A DNA stretch of 64,000 nucleotides from contig CAXIWW010000817.1 of the NCBI GenBank assembly GCA_964036315.1, positions 779,501 through 843,500 on the forward strand, given 5' to 3'. The notes under the pieces are model-generated. The model was not told the origin of the DNA, did no database searches, and saw only the letters and a list, made by a program, of their open reading frames with translations. Positions 12,960 to 26,760 of the stretch are shown here, piece by piece; the stretch's first letter is position 1, and every line of letters begins with the position of its first letter. Made by a program: the position numbers and the translations under genes. This DNA comes from Acanthosepion esculentum. Lineage: Eukaryota; Mollusca; Cephalopoda; Sepiida; Sepiidae.

Positions 12960-14845
12960 CACTATGAATGTATAAAAATACATATTTATATAAAAACTTG
13001 CGAACAACACCAGTTGATAGCAAAAGTGGCAACAGCACCACAGCTGATAGCAAAAGTGCCAACAGCTGATAGCAAAAGTGCCACCAGCTGGTACAAAAGT
13101 GCCAAAAGTTGATAGCAAAAGTGCCAAAAGCTGATAGCAAAAGTGCCAACAGCTGATAGCAAAAGTGCCAAAAGCTGATAGCAAAAGTGCCAACAGCTGA
13201 TACCAAAGTGCCAACAGCTGATAGCAAATGTGCCAAAAGATGATACCAAAAGTGCCAACAGCTGATAGCAAAAGTGCCAACGGCTGATAGCAAAAGTGCC
13301 AACAGCTGATAGCAAAAGCGCCAAAAGCTGATACCGAAAGTGCCAAAAGCTGATACCAAAAGTGCCAACAGCTGATAGCAAAAGTGCCAACAGCTAATAG
13401 CAAAAGTGCCAACACCACCACAGTGCCAACTAGTCCTAGGTATGACTATAAACTACATCTGACAGCTAGGCTTCTGATCACAAAGGGTCCCAGCCATGAG
13501 CAAATAGTGACCCCCCACTAAAAAAAAAACACTATGAAATTATAAAAATACATGTTTATATAAAAACTTGCGAACAACACCAGTTGATAACAAAAGTGCA
13601 AACAGCACCACAGCTGATAGCAAAAGTGCCAACAGCTGATAGCAAAAGTGCCAACAGCTGATAGCAAAAGTGCCAACAGCTGATAGCAAAAGTGCCAAAC
13701 GCACCACAGTGCCAACTAGTCCTAGGTATGACTATAAACTACATCCGACAGCAAGGCTTCTGATCACAAAGGGTCCCAGCTATGAGCAAATAGTGACCCC
13801 CCACTATAAAAAAACACTATGAAAGTATAAAAATTAATGTTTATATAAAAACTTGTGAACAACACCAGTTGATAACAAAAGTGCCAACAGCTGATTGCAA
13901 AAGTGCCAAAACTGATAGCAAAAGTGCCAACAGCTGATAGCAAATGTGCCAGCAGCTGATAGCAAAAGTGCCAACAGCTGATAGCAAAAGTGCCAACAGC
14001 ACCACAGCTGATAGCAAAAGTGCCAACAGCTGGTAGCCAAAGTGCCAACAGCTGATAGCAAAAGTGCCAACAGCTGATAACAAATGTGCCGAAACTGATA
14101 GCAAAAGTGACAACTGCTGATAGCAAAAGTTCCAACAGCTGATAGCAAATGTGCCAACAGCTGATAGCAAAAGTGCCAACAGATTATACCAAATTGCCAA
14201 CAGCTGATAGCAAAAGTGCCAACAGCTGATAGCAAAAGTGCCAAAAGCTGATAGCAGATATGTCAACAGCTGATAACAAAAGTGCCAACAGCTGATAGAA
14301 AAAAGTGCCAACAGCTGATAGCAAAAGTGCCAAAAGCTGATAGCAAATGTGCCAACAGCTGATAGCAAAAGTTCCAACAGCTGATAGCAAAAGTGCCAAC
14401 AGCTGATAGCAAAAGTGCCAACAGCACCACATTGCCAACTAGTCGTAGGTATGACTATAAACTACATCTGACAGCAAGGCTTCTGATCACAAAGGGTCCC
14501 AGCTATGAGCAAATAGTGACCCCCCACTAAAAAAAACCCACTATGAAAGTATAAAAATACATGTTTATATAAAAACTTGCGAACAACACCAGTTGATAGC
14601 AAAAGTGCCAACAGCACCACAGCTGATAGCAAAAGTGCCAACGGCTGATAGCAAAAGTGCCAACAGCTGATAGCAAAAGTGCCAACAGCTGATAGCAAAA
14701 GTGCCAACAGCTGATAGCAAAAGTGCCAACAACACCACAGTGCCAACTAGTCCTAGGTATGACTATAAACTACATCTGACATCAAGGCTTCTGATCACAA
14801 AGGGTCCCAGCTATGAACAAATAGTTACCCCCCATTAAAAAAAAA
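12960..14845 (+). repeat. 1.9-kb tandem segmental duplication, copy 2
   Basis: Second copy of the block at 11050-12959, with landmarks 12859, 13429, 13715, 14438, 14746. Offsets are 1909 bp up to 14438. The last unit is one 22-bp monomer shorter (308 against 330 bp), so the copy is ~1887 bp. The end of copy 2 repeats the end of copy 1 (CTGACATCAAGG spacer variant, then TATGAACAAATAG). High identity compared with neighbouring units implies a recent event. Confidence 0.85.
13715..14437 (+). repeat. L-type unit 4 (723 bp)
   Basis: Near-identical to L unit 3 at an offset of 1909 bp, including private changes such as ATTATACCAAATTGCC near 14182 and GCAGATATGTC near 14254. It lies in copy 2 of the 1.9-kb duplication. 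Confidence 0.8.
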
Positions 14846-15958
14846 ACACTATGAATGTATAAAAATACATGTTTATATAAAAACTTGCGAACAACACCAG
14901 TTGATAGCAAAAGTGCCAACAGCACCACAGCTGATAGCAAAAGTGCCAACAGCTGATAGGAAAAGTGCCAATAGCTGATACCAAAACTGCAAAAAGCTGA
15001 TAGCAAAAGTGCCAACAGCTGATACCAAAAGTTCCAACAGCTGATAGCAAAAGTGCCAACAGCTGATAGCAAAAGTGCCAAACGCACCACAGTGCCAACT
15101 AGTCCTAGGTATGACTATAAACTACATCTGACAGCAAGGCTTCTGATCACAAAGGGTCCCAGCTATGAGCAAATAGTGACCCCCCACTATAAAAAAACAC
15201 TATGAAAGTATAATAATTCATGTTTATATAAAAACTTACGAACAACACCAGTTGATAGCAAAAGTGCCAACAGCTGATAGCAAAATGCCAAAAGCTGATA
15301 GCAAACGTGCCAACAGCTGATAGCAAAAGTGCCAGCAGCTGATAGCAAAAGTGCCAACAGCTGATAGCAAAAGTGCAAACAGCACCACAGTGCCAACTAG
15401 TCCTAGGTATGACTATAAACTAGATCTGAAAGCAAGGCTTCTGATCAAAAAGGGTCCCAGCTATGAGCAAATAGTGACCCCCCACTAAAAAAAAAACACT
15501 ATGAAATTATAAAAATACGTGTTTATATAAAAACTTGCGAACAACACCAGTTGATAGCAAAAGTGCCAACAGCACCACAGCTGATAGCAAAAGTGCCAAC
15601 GGCTGATAGCAAAAGTGCCAACAGCTGATAGCAAAAGTGCCAACATCACCACAGTGCCAACTAGTCCTAGGTATGACTATAAACTACATCTGACATCAAG
15701 GCTTCTGATCACAAAGGGTCCCAGCTATGAACAAATAGTTACCCCCCATTAAAAAAAAACACTATGAAAGTATAAAAATACATGTTTATATAAAAACTTG
15801 TGAACAACACCAGCTGATAGCAAAAGTGCCAACAGCTGATAGCAAAAGTGCCAACAGCTGATACCAAAACTGCAAAAAGCTGGTAGCAAATGTGCCAACA
15901 GCTGATAGCAAAAGTGCCAACAGCTGATAGCAAAAGTGCCAAACGCACCACAGTGCCA

Positions 15959-17341
15959 ACTAGTCCTAGGTATGACTATAAACTACATCCGACAGCAAGG
16001 CTTCTGATCACAAAGGGTCCCAGCTATGAGCAAATAGTGACCCCCCACTATAAAAAAACACTATGAAAGTATAAAAATTCTTGTTTATATAAAAACTTGT
16101 GAACAACACCAGTTGATAGCAAAAGTGCCAACAGCTGATAGCAAAAGTGCCAAAACTGATAGCAAAAGTGCCAACAGCTAATAGCAAAAGTGCCAGCAGC
16201 TGATAGAAAAAGTGCCAACAGCTGATAGCAAAAGTGCCAACAGCACCACAGCTGATAGCAAAAGTGCCAACAGCTGATAGCCAAAGTGCCAACAGCTGAT
16301 ACCAAAAGTGCCAAAAGCTGATAGCAAAAGTGCCAACAGCTGATAGCAAAAGTGCCAACAGCTGATAGCAAAAGTGCCAACAGCTGATACCAAATGCGCC
16401 GAAAGCTGATAGCAAAAGTGCCAACTGCTGATAGCAAAAGTGCCAACAGCTGATAGCAAATGTGCCAAGAGCTGATAGCAAAAGTGCCAACAGATTATAC
16501 CAAAGGTGCCAACAGCTGATTGCAAAAGTGCCAACAGCTGATAGCAAAAGTGCCAACAGCTGATAGCAAAAGTGCCAAAAGCTGATAGCAAATGTGCCAA
16601 CAGCTGATAACAAAAGTGCCAACAGCTGATAGAAAAAAGTGCCAACAGCTGATAGCAAAAGTGCCAAAAGCTGATAGAAAATGTGCCAACAGCTGATAGC
16701 AAAACTTCCAACAGCTGATAGCAAAAGTGCCAACAGCTGATTGCAAAAGTGCCAACAGCACCACATTGCCAACTAGTCGTAGGTATGACTATAAACTACA
16801 TCTGACAGCAAGGCTTCTGATCACAAAGGGTCCCAGCTATGAGCAAATAGTGACCCCCACTAAAATAAAAACACTATGAATGTATAAAAATACATATTTA
16901 TATAAAAACTTGCGAACAACACCAGTTGATAGCAAAAGTGGCAACAGCACCACAGCTGATAGCAAAAGTGCCAACAGCTGATAGCAAAAGTGCCACCAGC
17001 TGTTAGCAAAAGTGCCAAAAGCTGATAGCAAAAGTGCCAACAGGTGATAGCAAAAGTGCCAACAGCTGATACCAAAAGTGCCAAAAGCTGATAACAAAAG
17101 TGCCAACAGCTGATACCAAAGTGCCAACAGCTGATAGCAAATGTGCCAAAAGATGATACCAAAAGTGCCAACAGCTGATAGCAAAAGTGCCAACGGCTGA
17201 TAGCAAAAGTGCCAACAGCTGATAGCAAAAGTGCCAAAAGCTGATACCGAAAGTGCCAAAAGCTGATAGCAAAAGTGCCAACAGCTGATAGCAAAAGTGC
17301 CAACAGCTAATAGCAAAAGTGCCAACACCACCACAGTGCCA
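15959..17341 (+). repeat. L unit 5 plus M unit, copy 1 of a 2416-bp-offset duplication
   Basis: An 813-bp L unit (15959-16771, ATTATACC near 16495) followed by a 570-bp M unit (16772-17341). The pair recurs at 18375-19735 at an offset of 2416 bp with almost the same variant order. The minus-strand frames of the two 813-bp units differ at only a handful of codons over ~250, so the copying is recent or conversion is active. Confidence 0.8.
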
Positions 17342-17869
17342 ACTAGTCCTAGGTATGACTATAAACTACATCTGACAGCTAGGCTTCTGATCACAAAGGG
17401 TCCCAGCCATGAGCAAATAGTGACCCCCCACTAAAAAAAAAACACTATGAAATTATAAAAATACATGTTTATATAAAAACTTGCGAACAACACCAGTTGA
17501 TAGCAAAAGTGCAAACAGCACCACAGCTGATAGCAAAAGTGCCAACAGCTGATAGCAAAAGTGCCATCAGCACCACAGGGTCAACTAGTCCTAGGTATGA
17601 CTATAAACTACATCTGACAGCAAGGCTTCTGATCACAAAGGGTCCCGGCTTTGAGCAAATAGTGACACCCCACTAAAAAAAAAACATTATCAATGTATAA
17701 AAATACATGTTTATATAAAAACTTGGGAACAACACCAGTTGATAACAAAAGTGCCAACAGCACCACAGCTGATAGCAAAAGTGCCAACAGCTGATAGCAA
17801 ATGTGCCAACAGCTGATAGCAAAAGTGCCAACAGCTGATAGCAAAAGTGCCAAACGCACCACAGTGCCA

Positions 17870-18374
17870 ACTAGTCCTAGGTATGACTATAAACTACATC
17901 CGACAGCAAGGCTTCTGATCACAAAGGGTCCCAGCTATGAGCAAATAGTGACCCCCCTCTATAAAAAAAACACTATGAAAGTATAAAAATTAATGTTTAT
18001 ATAAAAACTTGTGAACAACACCAGTTGATAACAAAAGTGCCAACAGCTGATTGCAAAAGTGCCAAAACTGATAGCAAAAGTGCCAACAGCTGATAGCAAA
18101 AGTGCCAGCAGCTGATAGCAAAAGTGCCGACAGCTGATAGCAAAAGTGCCAACAGCACCACAGCTGATAGCAAAAGTGCCAACAGCTGGTAGCCAAAGTG
18201 CCAACAGCTGATACCAAAAGTGCCAAAAGCTGATAGCAAAAGTGCCAACAGCTGATAGCAAAAGTGCCAACAGCTGATAGCAAAAGTGCCAACAGCTGAT
18301 ACCAAATGTGCCGAAAGCTGATAGCAAAAGTGCCAACTGCTGATAGCAAAAGTGCCAAACGCACCACAGTGCCA
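17870..18374 (+). repeat. Truncated L-type unit (505 bp)
   Basis: Carries the left part of an L unit (GATAACAAAAG, GCTGATTGCAAAAG, then GTGCCGAAAGC near 18308 and ACTGCTGATAGC), then jumps to a CGCACCACAG cap without the ATTATACC monomer. It is best read as an L unit that lost its right half by unequal exchange, directly upstream of an intact L unit. Confidence 0.7.
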
Positions 18375-19735
18375 ACTAGTCCTAGGTATGACTATAAACT
18401 ACATCCGACAGCAAGGCTTCTGATCACAAAGGGTCCCAGCTATGAGCAAATAGTGACCCCCCACTATAAAAAAACACTATGAAAGTATAAAAATTCATGT
18501 TTATATAAAAACATGTGAACAACACCAGTTGATAGCAAAAGTGCCAACAGCTGATAGCAAAAGTGCCAAAACTGATAGCAAAAGTGCCAACAGCTGATAG
18601 CAAAAGTGCCAGCAGCTGATAGAAAAAGTGCCAACAGCTGATAGCAAAAGTGCCAACAGCACCACAGCTGATAGCAAAAGTGCCAACAGCTGATAGCCAA
18701 AGTGCCAACAGCTGATACCAAAAGTGCCAAAAGCTGATAGCAAAAGTGCCAACAGCTGATAGCAAAAGTGCCAACAGCTGATAGCAAAAGTGCCAACAGC
18801 TGATACCAAATGTGCCGAAAGCTGATAGCAAAAGTGCCAACTGCTGATAGCAAAAGTGCCAACAGCTGATAGCAAATGTGCCAACAGCTGATAGCAAAAG
18901 TGCCAACAGATTATACCAAAGGTGCCAACAGCTGATAGCAAAAGTGCCAACAGCTGATAGCAAAAGTGCCAACAGCTGATAGCAAAAGTGCCAAAAGCTG
19001 ATAGCAAATGTGCCAACAGCTGATAACAAAAGTGCCAACAGCTGATAGAAAAAAGTGCCAACAGCTGAAAGCAAAAGTGCCAAAAGCTGATAGAAAATGT
19101 GCCAACAGCTGATAGCAAATGTGCCAACAGCTGATAGCAAAAGTGCCAACAGCTGATTGCAAAAGTGCCAACAGCACCACATTGCCAACTAGTCGTAGGT
19201 ATGACTATAAACTACATCTGACAGCAAGGCTTCTGATCACAAAGGGTCCCAGCTATGAGCAAATAGTGACCCCCACTAAAATAAAAACACTATGAATGTA
19301 TAAAAATTCATATTTATATAAAAACTTGCGAACAACACCAGTTGATAGCAAAAGTGGCAACAGCACCACAGCTGATAGCAAAAGTGCCAACAGCTGATAG
19401 CAAAAGTGCCACCAGCTGGTAGCAAAAGTGCCAAAAGCTGATAGCAAAATTGCCAACAGGTGATAGCAAAAGTGCCAACAGCTGATACCAAAAGTGCCAA
19501 AAGCTGATAGCAAAAGTGCCAACAGCTGATACCAAAGTGCCAACAGCTGATAGCAAATGTGCCAAAAGATGATACCAAAAGTGCCAACAGCTGATAGCAA
19601 AAGTGCCAACGGCTGATAGCAAAAGTTCCAACAGCTGATAGCAAAAGCGCCAAAAGCTGATACCGAAAGTGCCAAAAGCTGATAGCAAAAGTGCCAACAG
19701 CTGATAGCAAAAGTGCCAACAGCACCACAGTGCCA
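18375..19735 (+). repeat. L unit 6 plus M unit, copy 2 of a 2416-bp-offset duplication
   Basis: An 813-bp L unit (18375-19187, ATTATACC near 18909) followed by a 548-bp M unit (19188-19735) that is one 22-bp monomer shorter than its partner at 16772-17341. It ends with the CGTAGG landmark between L and M, as in copy 1. This is the rightmost L unit; satellite I beyond ~20 kb consists of shorter units. Confidence 0.8.
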
Positions 19736-20901
19736 ACTAGTCCTAGGTATGAATATAAACTACATCTGACAGCAAGGCTTCTGATCAAAAAGGGTCCCAG
19801 CTATGAGCAAATAGTGACCCCCCACTAAAAAAAAAAACCTATGAAATTATAAAAATACATATTTATATAAAAACTTGCGAACAACACCAGTTGATAGCAA
19901 ATGTGCCAAAGGCACCACAGCTGATAGCAAAAGTGCCAACAGCTGATAGCAAAAGTGCCAACAGCTGATACCAAAAGTGCAAACAGCTTATAGCAAAAGT
20001 GGCAAACGCACCACAGTGCCAACTAGTCCTAGGTATGACTATAAACTACATCCGACAGCAAGGCTTCTGATCAGAAAGGGTCCCAGCTATGAGCAAAGAG
20101 TGACCCCCCACTAAAAAAAAAACACTATGAAAGTATAAAAATACATGTTTATATAAAAACTTGCGAACAACACCAGTTGATAGCAAAAGTGCCAACAGCA
20201 CCACAGCTGATAGCAAAAGTGCCAACAGCTGATAGCAAAAAGGCCAACAGCTGATACCAAAAGTGCCAACAGCTGATAGCAAAAGTGCCAACAGATGATA
20301 CAAAAGTGCCAACAGCTGATAGCAAAAGTGCCCACAGATGATACCAAAAGTGCCAAAAGCTGATAGCAAAAGTGCCAACAGCTGATAGCAAAAGTGCCAA
20401 CAGCTGATAGCAAAAGTGCCCACAGATGATACCAAAATTGCCAACAGCTGATAGCAAAAATACCAACAGCAACACAGTGCCAACTAGTCCTAGGTATGAC
20501 TATAAACTACATCTGACAGCAAGGCTTCTGATCACAAAGGGTCCCAGCTATGAGCAAATGGTGACTCCCCCACTAAAAAAAAAACACTATGAAAGTATAA
20601 AAATACATGTTTATTTAAAAACTTGCGAACAACACCAGTTGATAGCAAAAGTGCCAACAGCACCACAGCTGATAGAAAAAGTGCCAACAGCTGAGAGCAA
20701 ACGTGCCAACAGCTGATAGCAAAAGTGCCAACAGCTGATAGCAAAAGTGCCAAAATCTGATAGCAAAAGTGCCAACAGCTGATAGCAAAAGTGCCAACAG
20801 CTGATAGCAAAAGTGCCAACAGATGATACCAAAAGTGCCAACAGCTGATAGCAAAATTGCCAACAGCTGATAGCAAAAGTGCCAACAGCAACACAGTGCC
20901 A

Positions 20902-21702
20902 ACTAGTCCTAGGTATGACTATAAACTACATCTGACAGCAAGGCTTCTGATCACAAAGGTTCCAAGCTATAAGCAAATAGTGACCCCCCACTAAAAAAAA
21001 AACACTATGAATGTATAAACATACATGTTTATATAAAAACTTGCGAACAACACCAGTTGATAGCAAAAGTGCCAACAGCTGATAGCAAAAGTGCCAACAG
21101 CTGATAGCAAAAGTGCCAACAGCACCACATTGCCAAATTGTCCTAGGCATGAATATAAACAACATCTGACTGCAAGGGTTCTGATCACAAAGGGTCCCAG
21201 CTATGAGCAAATAGTTAGCCCCCACTAAAAAAACAACACTATGAATGTATAAAAATACATGTTTATATAAAAACTTGCGAACACCAGTTGATAGCAAAAA
21301 TGCCAACAGCACCACAGCTGATAGCAAAAGTGCCAACAGCTGATAGCTAAAGTGCCAACAGCTGATAGCAAAAGTGCCAACAGCTGATAGCAAAAGGGCC
21401 AACAGCACCACAGTGCCAACTAGTCCTAGGTATGAATATAAACTACTTCTGAAGGCAAGGCTTCTGATCATAAAGGGTCCCAGCTATGAGCAAATAGTGA
21501 CCCCCCACTAAAAAAAAACACTTTGAAAGTATAAAAATACATGTTTATATAAAATCTTGCGAACAACAACAGTTGATAGCAAAAGTGCCAACAGCACCAC
21601 ATCTGATAGCAAAGTGCCAACAGCTGATAGCAAAAGTGCCAACAGCTGATAGCAAAAGTGCCAACAGCTGATAGCAAAAGTGCCAACAGCACCACAGTGC
21701 CA
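20902..21702 (+). repeat. Segmental duplication, copy 1 (offset 1933 bp)
   Basis: Landmarks 21136 and 21419 pair with 23069 and 23352 at exactly 1933 bp. Shared private changes include the spacer variant TATGAATATAAACAACATC with CTGACTGCAAGGGTTC, the AATAGTTAGCCCCC run near 21211-21225, and a shortened GCGAACACCAG spacer end (3 bp missing). The block covers two to three units. Confidence 0.75.
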
Positions 21703-22813
21703 ACTTGTCCTATGTATGACTATAAACTACATCTGACAGCAAGGCTTCGGATCACAAAGGGTCCCAGCTATTTTCAAATAGTTACCCCCCACTAAAAAAA
21801 ACCTTATGAAATATAAAAATACATGTTTATATAAAAACTTGCGAAAAACAACAGCTGATAGCAAAAGTGCCAACAGCACCACAGCTGATAGCAAAAGTGC
21901 CAACAGCTGATAGCAAAAGTGCCCACAGATGATACAAAAAGTGCCAACAGCTGATAGCAAAAGTGACAACAGATGATACCAAAAGTGCCAACAGCTGATA
22001 GCAAAAGTGCCAACAGATGATAGCTAAAGTGCAAACAGCCGATAGCAAAAGTGCCAACAGCTGATAGCAAAAGAGCCAACATCTGATAGGAAAAGTGCCA
22101 ACAGCTGATACCAAAAGTGCCAACAGCTGATAGCAAAAGTGCCAACAGCTCATAGCAAAAGTGCCAACAGCTGATACCAAAAGTGCCAAAAGCTGATAGC
22201 AAAATGTCAACAGCTGATAGCAAAAGTGCCAACAGCTGATAGAAAAAGTGTTAACAGCTGATAGCAAAAGTGCCAACAGCACCACAGTGCCAACTAGTCC
22301 TAGGTATGACTATAAACTATATCTGACAGCAAGGCTTCTGATCACAAAGGGTCCAAGCTATGAGCAAATAGTGACCGCCCACTAAAAAAAAAAACACTAT
22401 GAATGTATAAAAATACATGTTTATAAAACAACTTGCGGTCAACACCAGTTGATAGCAAAAGTGCCAACAGCTGATAGCAAAAGTGCCAACAGCTGATAGC
22501 AAAAGTGCCAACAGCACCACATTGCCAATTAGTCCTATGCATGACTATAAACTACATCTGACAGCAAGGGTTCTGATCACAAAGGGTCCCAGCTATGAGC
22601 AAATAGTGACCCCCCACAAAAAAAAAAACACTATGAAAGTATAAAAATACATGTTTATATAAAAACTTGCGAACAACACCAGTTGATAGCAAAAGTGCCA
22701 ACAGCACCACAGCTGATATCAAAAGTGCCAACAGCTGATAGCAAAAATGCCAGATGCTGATAGCAAAAGTGCCAACAGCTGATAGCAAAGGTGCCAATAG
22801 CACCACAGTGCCA

Positions 22814-23640
22814 ACTAGTCCTAGGTATGACTATAAACTACATCTGACAGCAAGGCTACTGATCATAAAGGGTCCCAGCTATGAGCAAATAGTGACCCCC
22901 CACTAAAAAAAAACACTATGAATGTATAAAAAAACATGTTCATATAAAAACTTGCGAACAACTCCAGTTGACAGCAAAAGTGCCAACAGCTGATAGCAAA
23001 AGTGCCAACAGCTGATAGCAAAAGTGCCAACAGCTGATAGCAAAAGTGCCAACAGCACCACATTGCCAATTAGTCCTAGGTATGAATATAAACAACATCT
23101 GACTGCAAGGGTTCTGATCACAAAGGGTCCCAGCTATGAGCAAATAGTTAGCCCCCACTAAAAAAAAAACATTATGAATGTATAAAAATACATGTTTATA
23201 TAAAAAATTGCGAACACCAGTTGATAGCAAAAATGCCAATAGCACCACAGCTGATATCAAAAGTGCCAACAGCTGATAGCTAAAGTGCCAACAGCTGATA
23301 GCAAAAGTGCCAACAGCTGATAGCAAAAGGGCCAACAGCACCACAGTGCCAACTAGTCCTAGGTATCAATATAAACTACTTCTGACAGCAAGGCTTCTGA
23401 TCATAAAGGGTCCAAGCTATGAGCAAATAGTGAACCCCCACTAAAAAAAAACACTTTGAAAGTATAAAAATACATGTTTATATAAAATCGTGCGAACAAC
23501 AACAGTTGATAGCAAAAGTGCCAACAGCACCACAGCTGATAGCAAAGTGCCAACAGCTGATAGCAAAAGTGCCAACAGCTGATAGCAAAAGTGCCAACAG
23601 CTGATAGCAAAAGTTCCAACAGCTGATACCAAAAGTGCCA
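22814..23640 (+). repeat. Segmental duplication, copy 2 (offset 1933 bp)
   Basis: Partner of 20902-21702 with the same private spacer variants (AACAACATCTGACTGCAAGG near 23090, TTAGCCCCC near 23148, GCGAACACCAG near 23210). Further right the copies differ in monomer number: the unit starting at 23352 is 438 bp against 284 bp in copy 1, so this copy has since expanded. The right boundary is approximate. Confidence 0.7.
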
Positions 23641-26600
23641 ACAGCTGATAGCAAAAGTTCCAACAGCTGATAGCAAAAGTTCCAACAGCTGATACCAAAA
23701 GTGCCAACAGCTGATACCAAAAGTTCCAACAGCTGATAGCAAAAGTGCAAACAGCTGATAGCAAAAGTGCCAACAGCACCACAGTGCCAACTAGTCCTAG
23801 GTATGACTATAAACTACATCTGACAGCAAGGCTTCTGATCATAAAGGGTCCCAGCTATGAGCAAATAGTGACCCCCCACTAAAAAAAAAACACTATGAAA
23901 GTATAAAAATACATGTTTATATAAAAACTTGCGAACAACACCAGTTGATAGCAAAAGTGCCAACAGCACTACAGCTGATAGCAAAATGCCAACAGCTGAT
24001 AGCAAAAGTTCCAACAGCTGATAGCAAAAGTGCCAACAGCTGATAGCAAAAGTGCCAACAGCTCCACAGTGCCAACTAGTCCTAAAATTGACTATAAACT
24101 ACATCTGACAGCAAGGCTTCTGATCACAAAGGGTCTCAGCTATGAGCAATTAGTGCCCCCCACTAAAAAAAAACACTATGAAAGTATAAAAATACATGTT
24201 TATATAAAAACTTGCGAACAACACCAGTTGATAACAAAAGTGCCAACAGCACCACAGCTGATCGCAAAAGTGCAAACAGCACCACAGCTGATAGCAAAAG
24301 TGCCAACAGGTGATAGCAAAAGTGCCAACAGCTGATAGCAAAAGTGCCAACAGCACCACATTGCCAACTAGTCCTAGGTATGACTATGAACTACATCTGA
24401 CAGCAAGGCTTCTGATCACAAACGGTCCCAGCTATGAGGAAATAGTGACACCCCACTAAAAAATAAACACTATGAATGTATAAAAATACATGTTTATATA
24501 AAAACTTGCGAAAAACACCAGTTGATAGCAAAAGTGCCAACAGCACCACAGCTGATAGCAAAAGTGCCAACAGCAGATTTCAAAAGTGCCAAAAGCTTAT
24601 ATCAAAAGTGCCAACAGCTGATAGCAAAAGTGCCAAAAGCTGATAGCAAAAGTACCAACAGCTGATAGCAAAAGTGCCAACAGCTGATAGCAAAAGTGCC
24701 AAAAGCTGATAGCAAAAGTGCCAACAGCTGATAGCATAAGTGCCAACAGCGGATAGCAAAAGTGCCAACAGCACCACATTGCCAACTAGTCCTAGGTATG
24801 ACTATGAACTACATCTGACAGCAAGGCTTCAGATCACAAAGGGTCCCAGCTATGAGAAAATAGTTACCCCCCACTAAAAAAAAAACAAACTATGAAAGTA
24901 TAAAAATATATGTTTATATAAAAACTTGCCAACAACACCAGTTGATAGCAAAAGTTCCAACAGGTAATAGCAAATGAGCCAACAGCTGATAGCAAAAGTG
25001 CCAACAGCACCACATTGCCAACTAGTCCTAGGTATGACTATAAACTACATCTGACAGCTAGGCTTCTGATCACAAACGGTCCCAGCTATGAGCAAATAGT
25101 GACACCCCACTAAAAAAAAACGATATGAAAGTATGAAAATACTTGTTTCTATAAAAACTTGCGAACAACACCAGTTGATAGCAAAAGTGCCAACAGCACC
25201 ACAGCTGATAGCAAAAGTGCCAACAGCTGACAGCAAATGTGCCAACAGCTGATTTCAAAAGTGCCAAAAGCTGATATCAAAAGTGCCAACAGCTGATAGC
25301 AAAAGCGCCAACAGATGATAGCAAAAGTGCCAAAAGCTGATAGCAAAAGTGCCAACAGCTGATAGCAAAAGTGCCAACAGCTGATAGCAAAAGAGCCAAC
25401 AGCTGATAGCAAAAGTGCCAACAGCTGATACCAAAAGTGCCAACAGCTGATAGCAAAATGCCAACAGCACCACAGCTGATAGCAAAATGCCAACAGCTGA
25501 TAGCAAATGTGCCAACAGCTTATAGCAAATGTGCAAACAGCTGATAGCAAAAGTGCCAACAGCACCACATTGCCAACTAGTCCTAGGTATGACTATAAAC
25601 TATATCTGACAGCAAGGCTTCTGATCACATAGGGCCCCAGCTATGAGCAAATAGTAACACCCCACTAAAAAAAACACTATGAATGTATAAAAATACATGT
25701 TTATATAAAAACTTGCGAACAACACCAGTTGATAGCAAAAGTGCCAACAGCACCACAGTTGATAGCAAAAGTGCCAACAGCAAATAGCAAAATTGCCAAC
25801 AGCTGATAGCAAAAGAGCCAACAGCTGATAGCAAAAGTGCCAACAGCTGATAGCAAAAGTGCAAACAGCTTATAGCAAAAGTGCCAACAGCTGATAGCAA
25901 AAGTGCCAACAGCACCACAGTGCAAATTAGTCCTAGGTATGACTATAAACTACATCTGACAGCAAGGCTTCTGATCACAAAGGGTCCCAGCTATGAGCAA
26001 ATAGTGACCCCCCACTAAAAAAAAAACACTATGAAAGTATAAAAATACATGTTTATATAAAAACTTGCGAACAACACCAGTTGATAGCAAGAGTGCCAAC
26101 AGCACCACAGCTGATAGCAAAAGTGCCAACAGCTAATACCAAAAGTGCCAACAACTGATACCAAAAGTGCCAACAGCTGATAGCAAAAGTGCCAACAGCT
26201 TATAGCAAAAGTGCCAACAGCACCTCAGTGCCAACTAGTCCTAGGTATGACTATAAACTACATCTGACAGCAAGGCTTCTGATCACAAAGGATTCCAGCT
26301 CTGAGGAAATAGTTACCACCCACTAAAAAAAAAAAAATATGAAAGTATAAAAATACATGTTTACATAAAAACTTGCGAACAACACCAGTTGATAGCAAAA
26401 GTGACAACAGCACCACAGCTTATAGCAAAAGTGCCAACAGCTCATAGCAAATGTGCCAACGGCTGATAGCAAAAGTGCCAACAGCTGATTTCAAAAGTGC
26501 CAAAAGCTGATAGCAAATGTGCCAACAGCTGATAGCTAAAGTGCCAACAGCAGATAGCAAAAGTGCCAACAGCTGATAGCAAAAGTGCCAACAGCACCAC

Positions 26601-26700
26601 AGTGCCAACTAGTCCTAGGTATGAATATAAACTACATCTGACAGCAAGACTTCTGATCACAAAGGGTCCCAGCTATGAGCAAATAGTGACCCCCAACTAA

Positions 26701-26760
26701 AAAAAAAACACTATGAAAGTAACAGCAAAAAGTAAAAGCCAACAGCACCACAGCTGATAG
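26701..26760 (+). repeat. Spacer with internal deletion
   Basis: In this one unit the conserved spacer stops after CACTATGAAAGTA. The whole TATA-like region and the GCGAACAACACCAG block (about 50 bp) are missing, replaced by a short CAGCAAAAAGTAAAAGCC stretch at 26722-26739 before the array resumes. It is the only unit of satellite I in which I saw this block absent, so it is a natural contrast to the otherwise invariant spacer. Confidence 0.75.
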
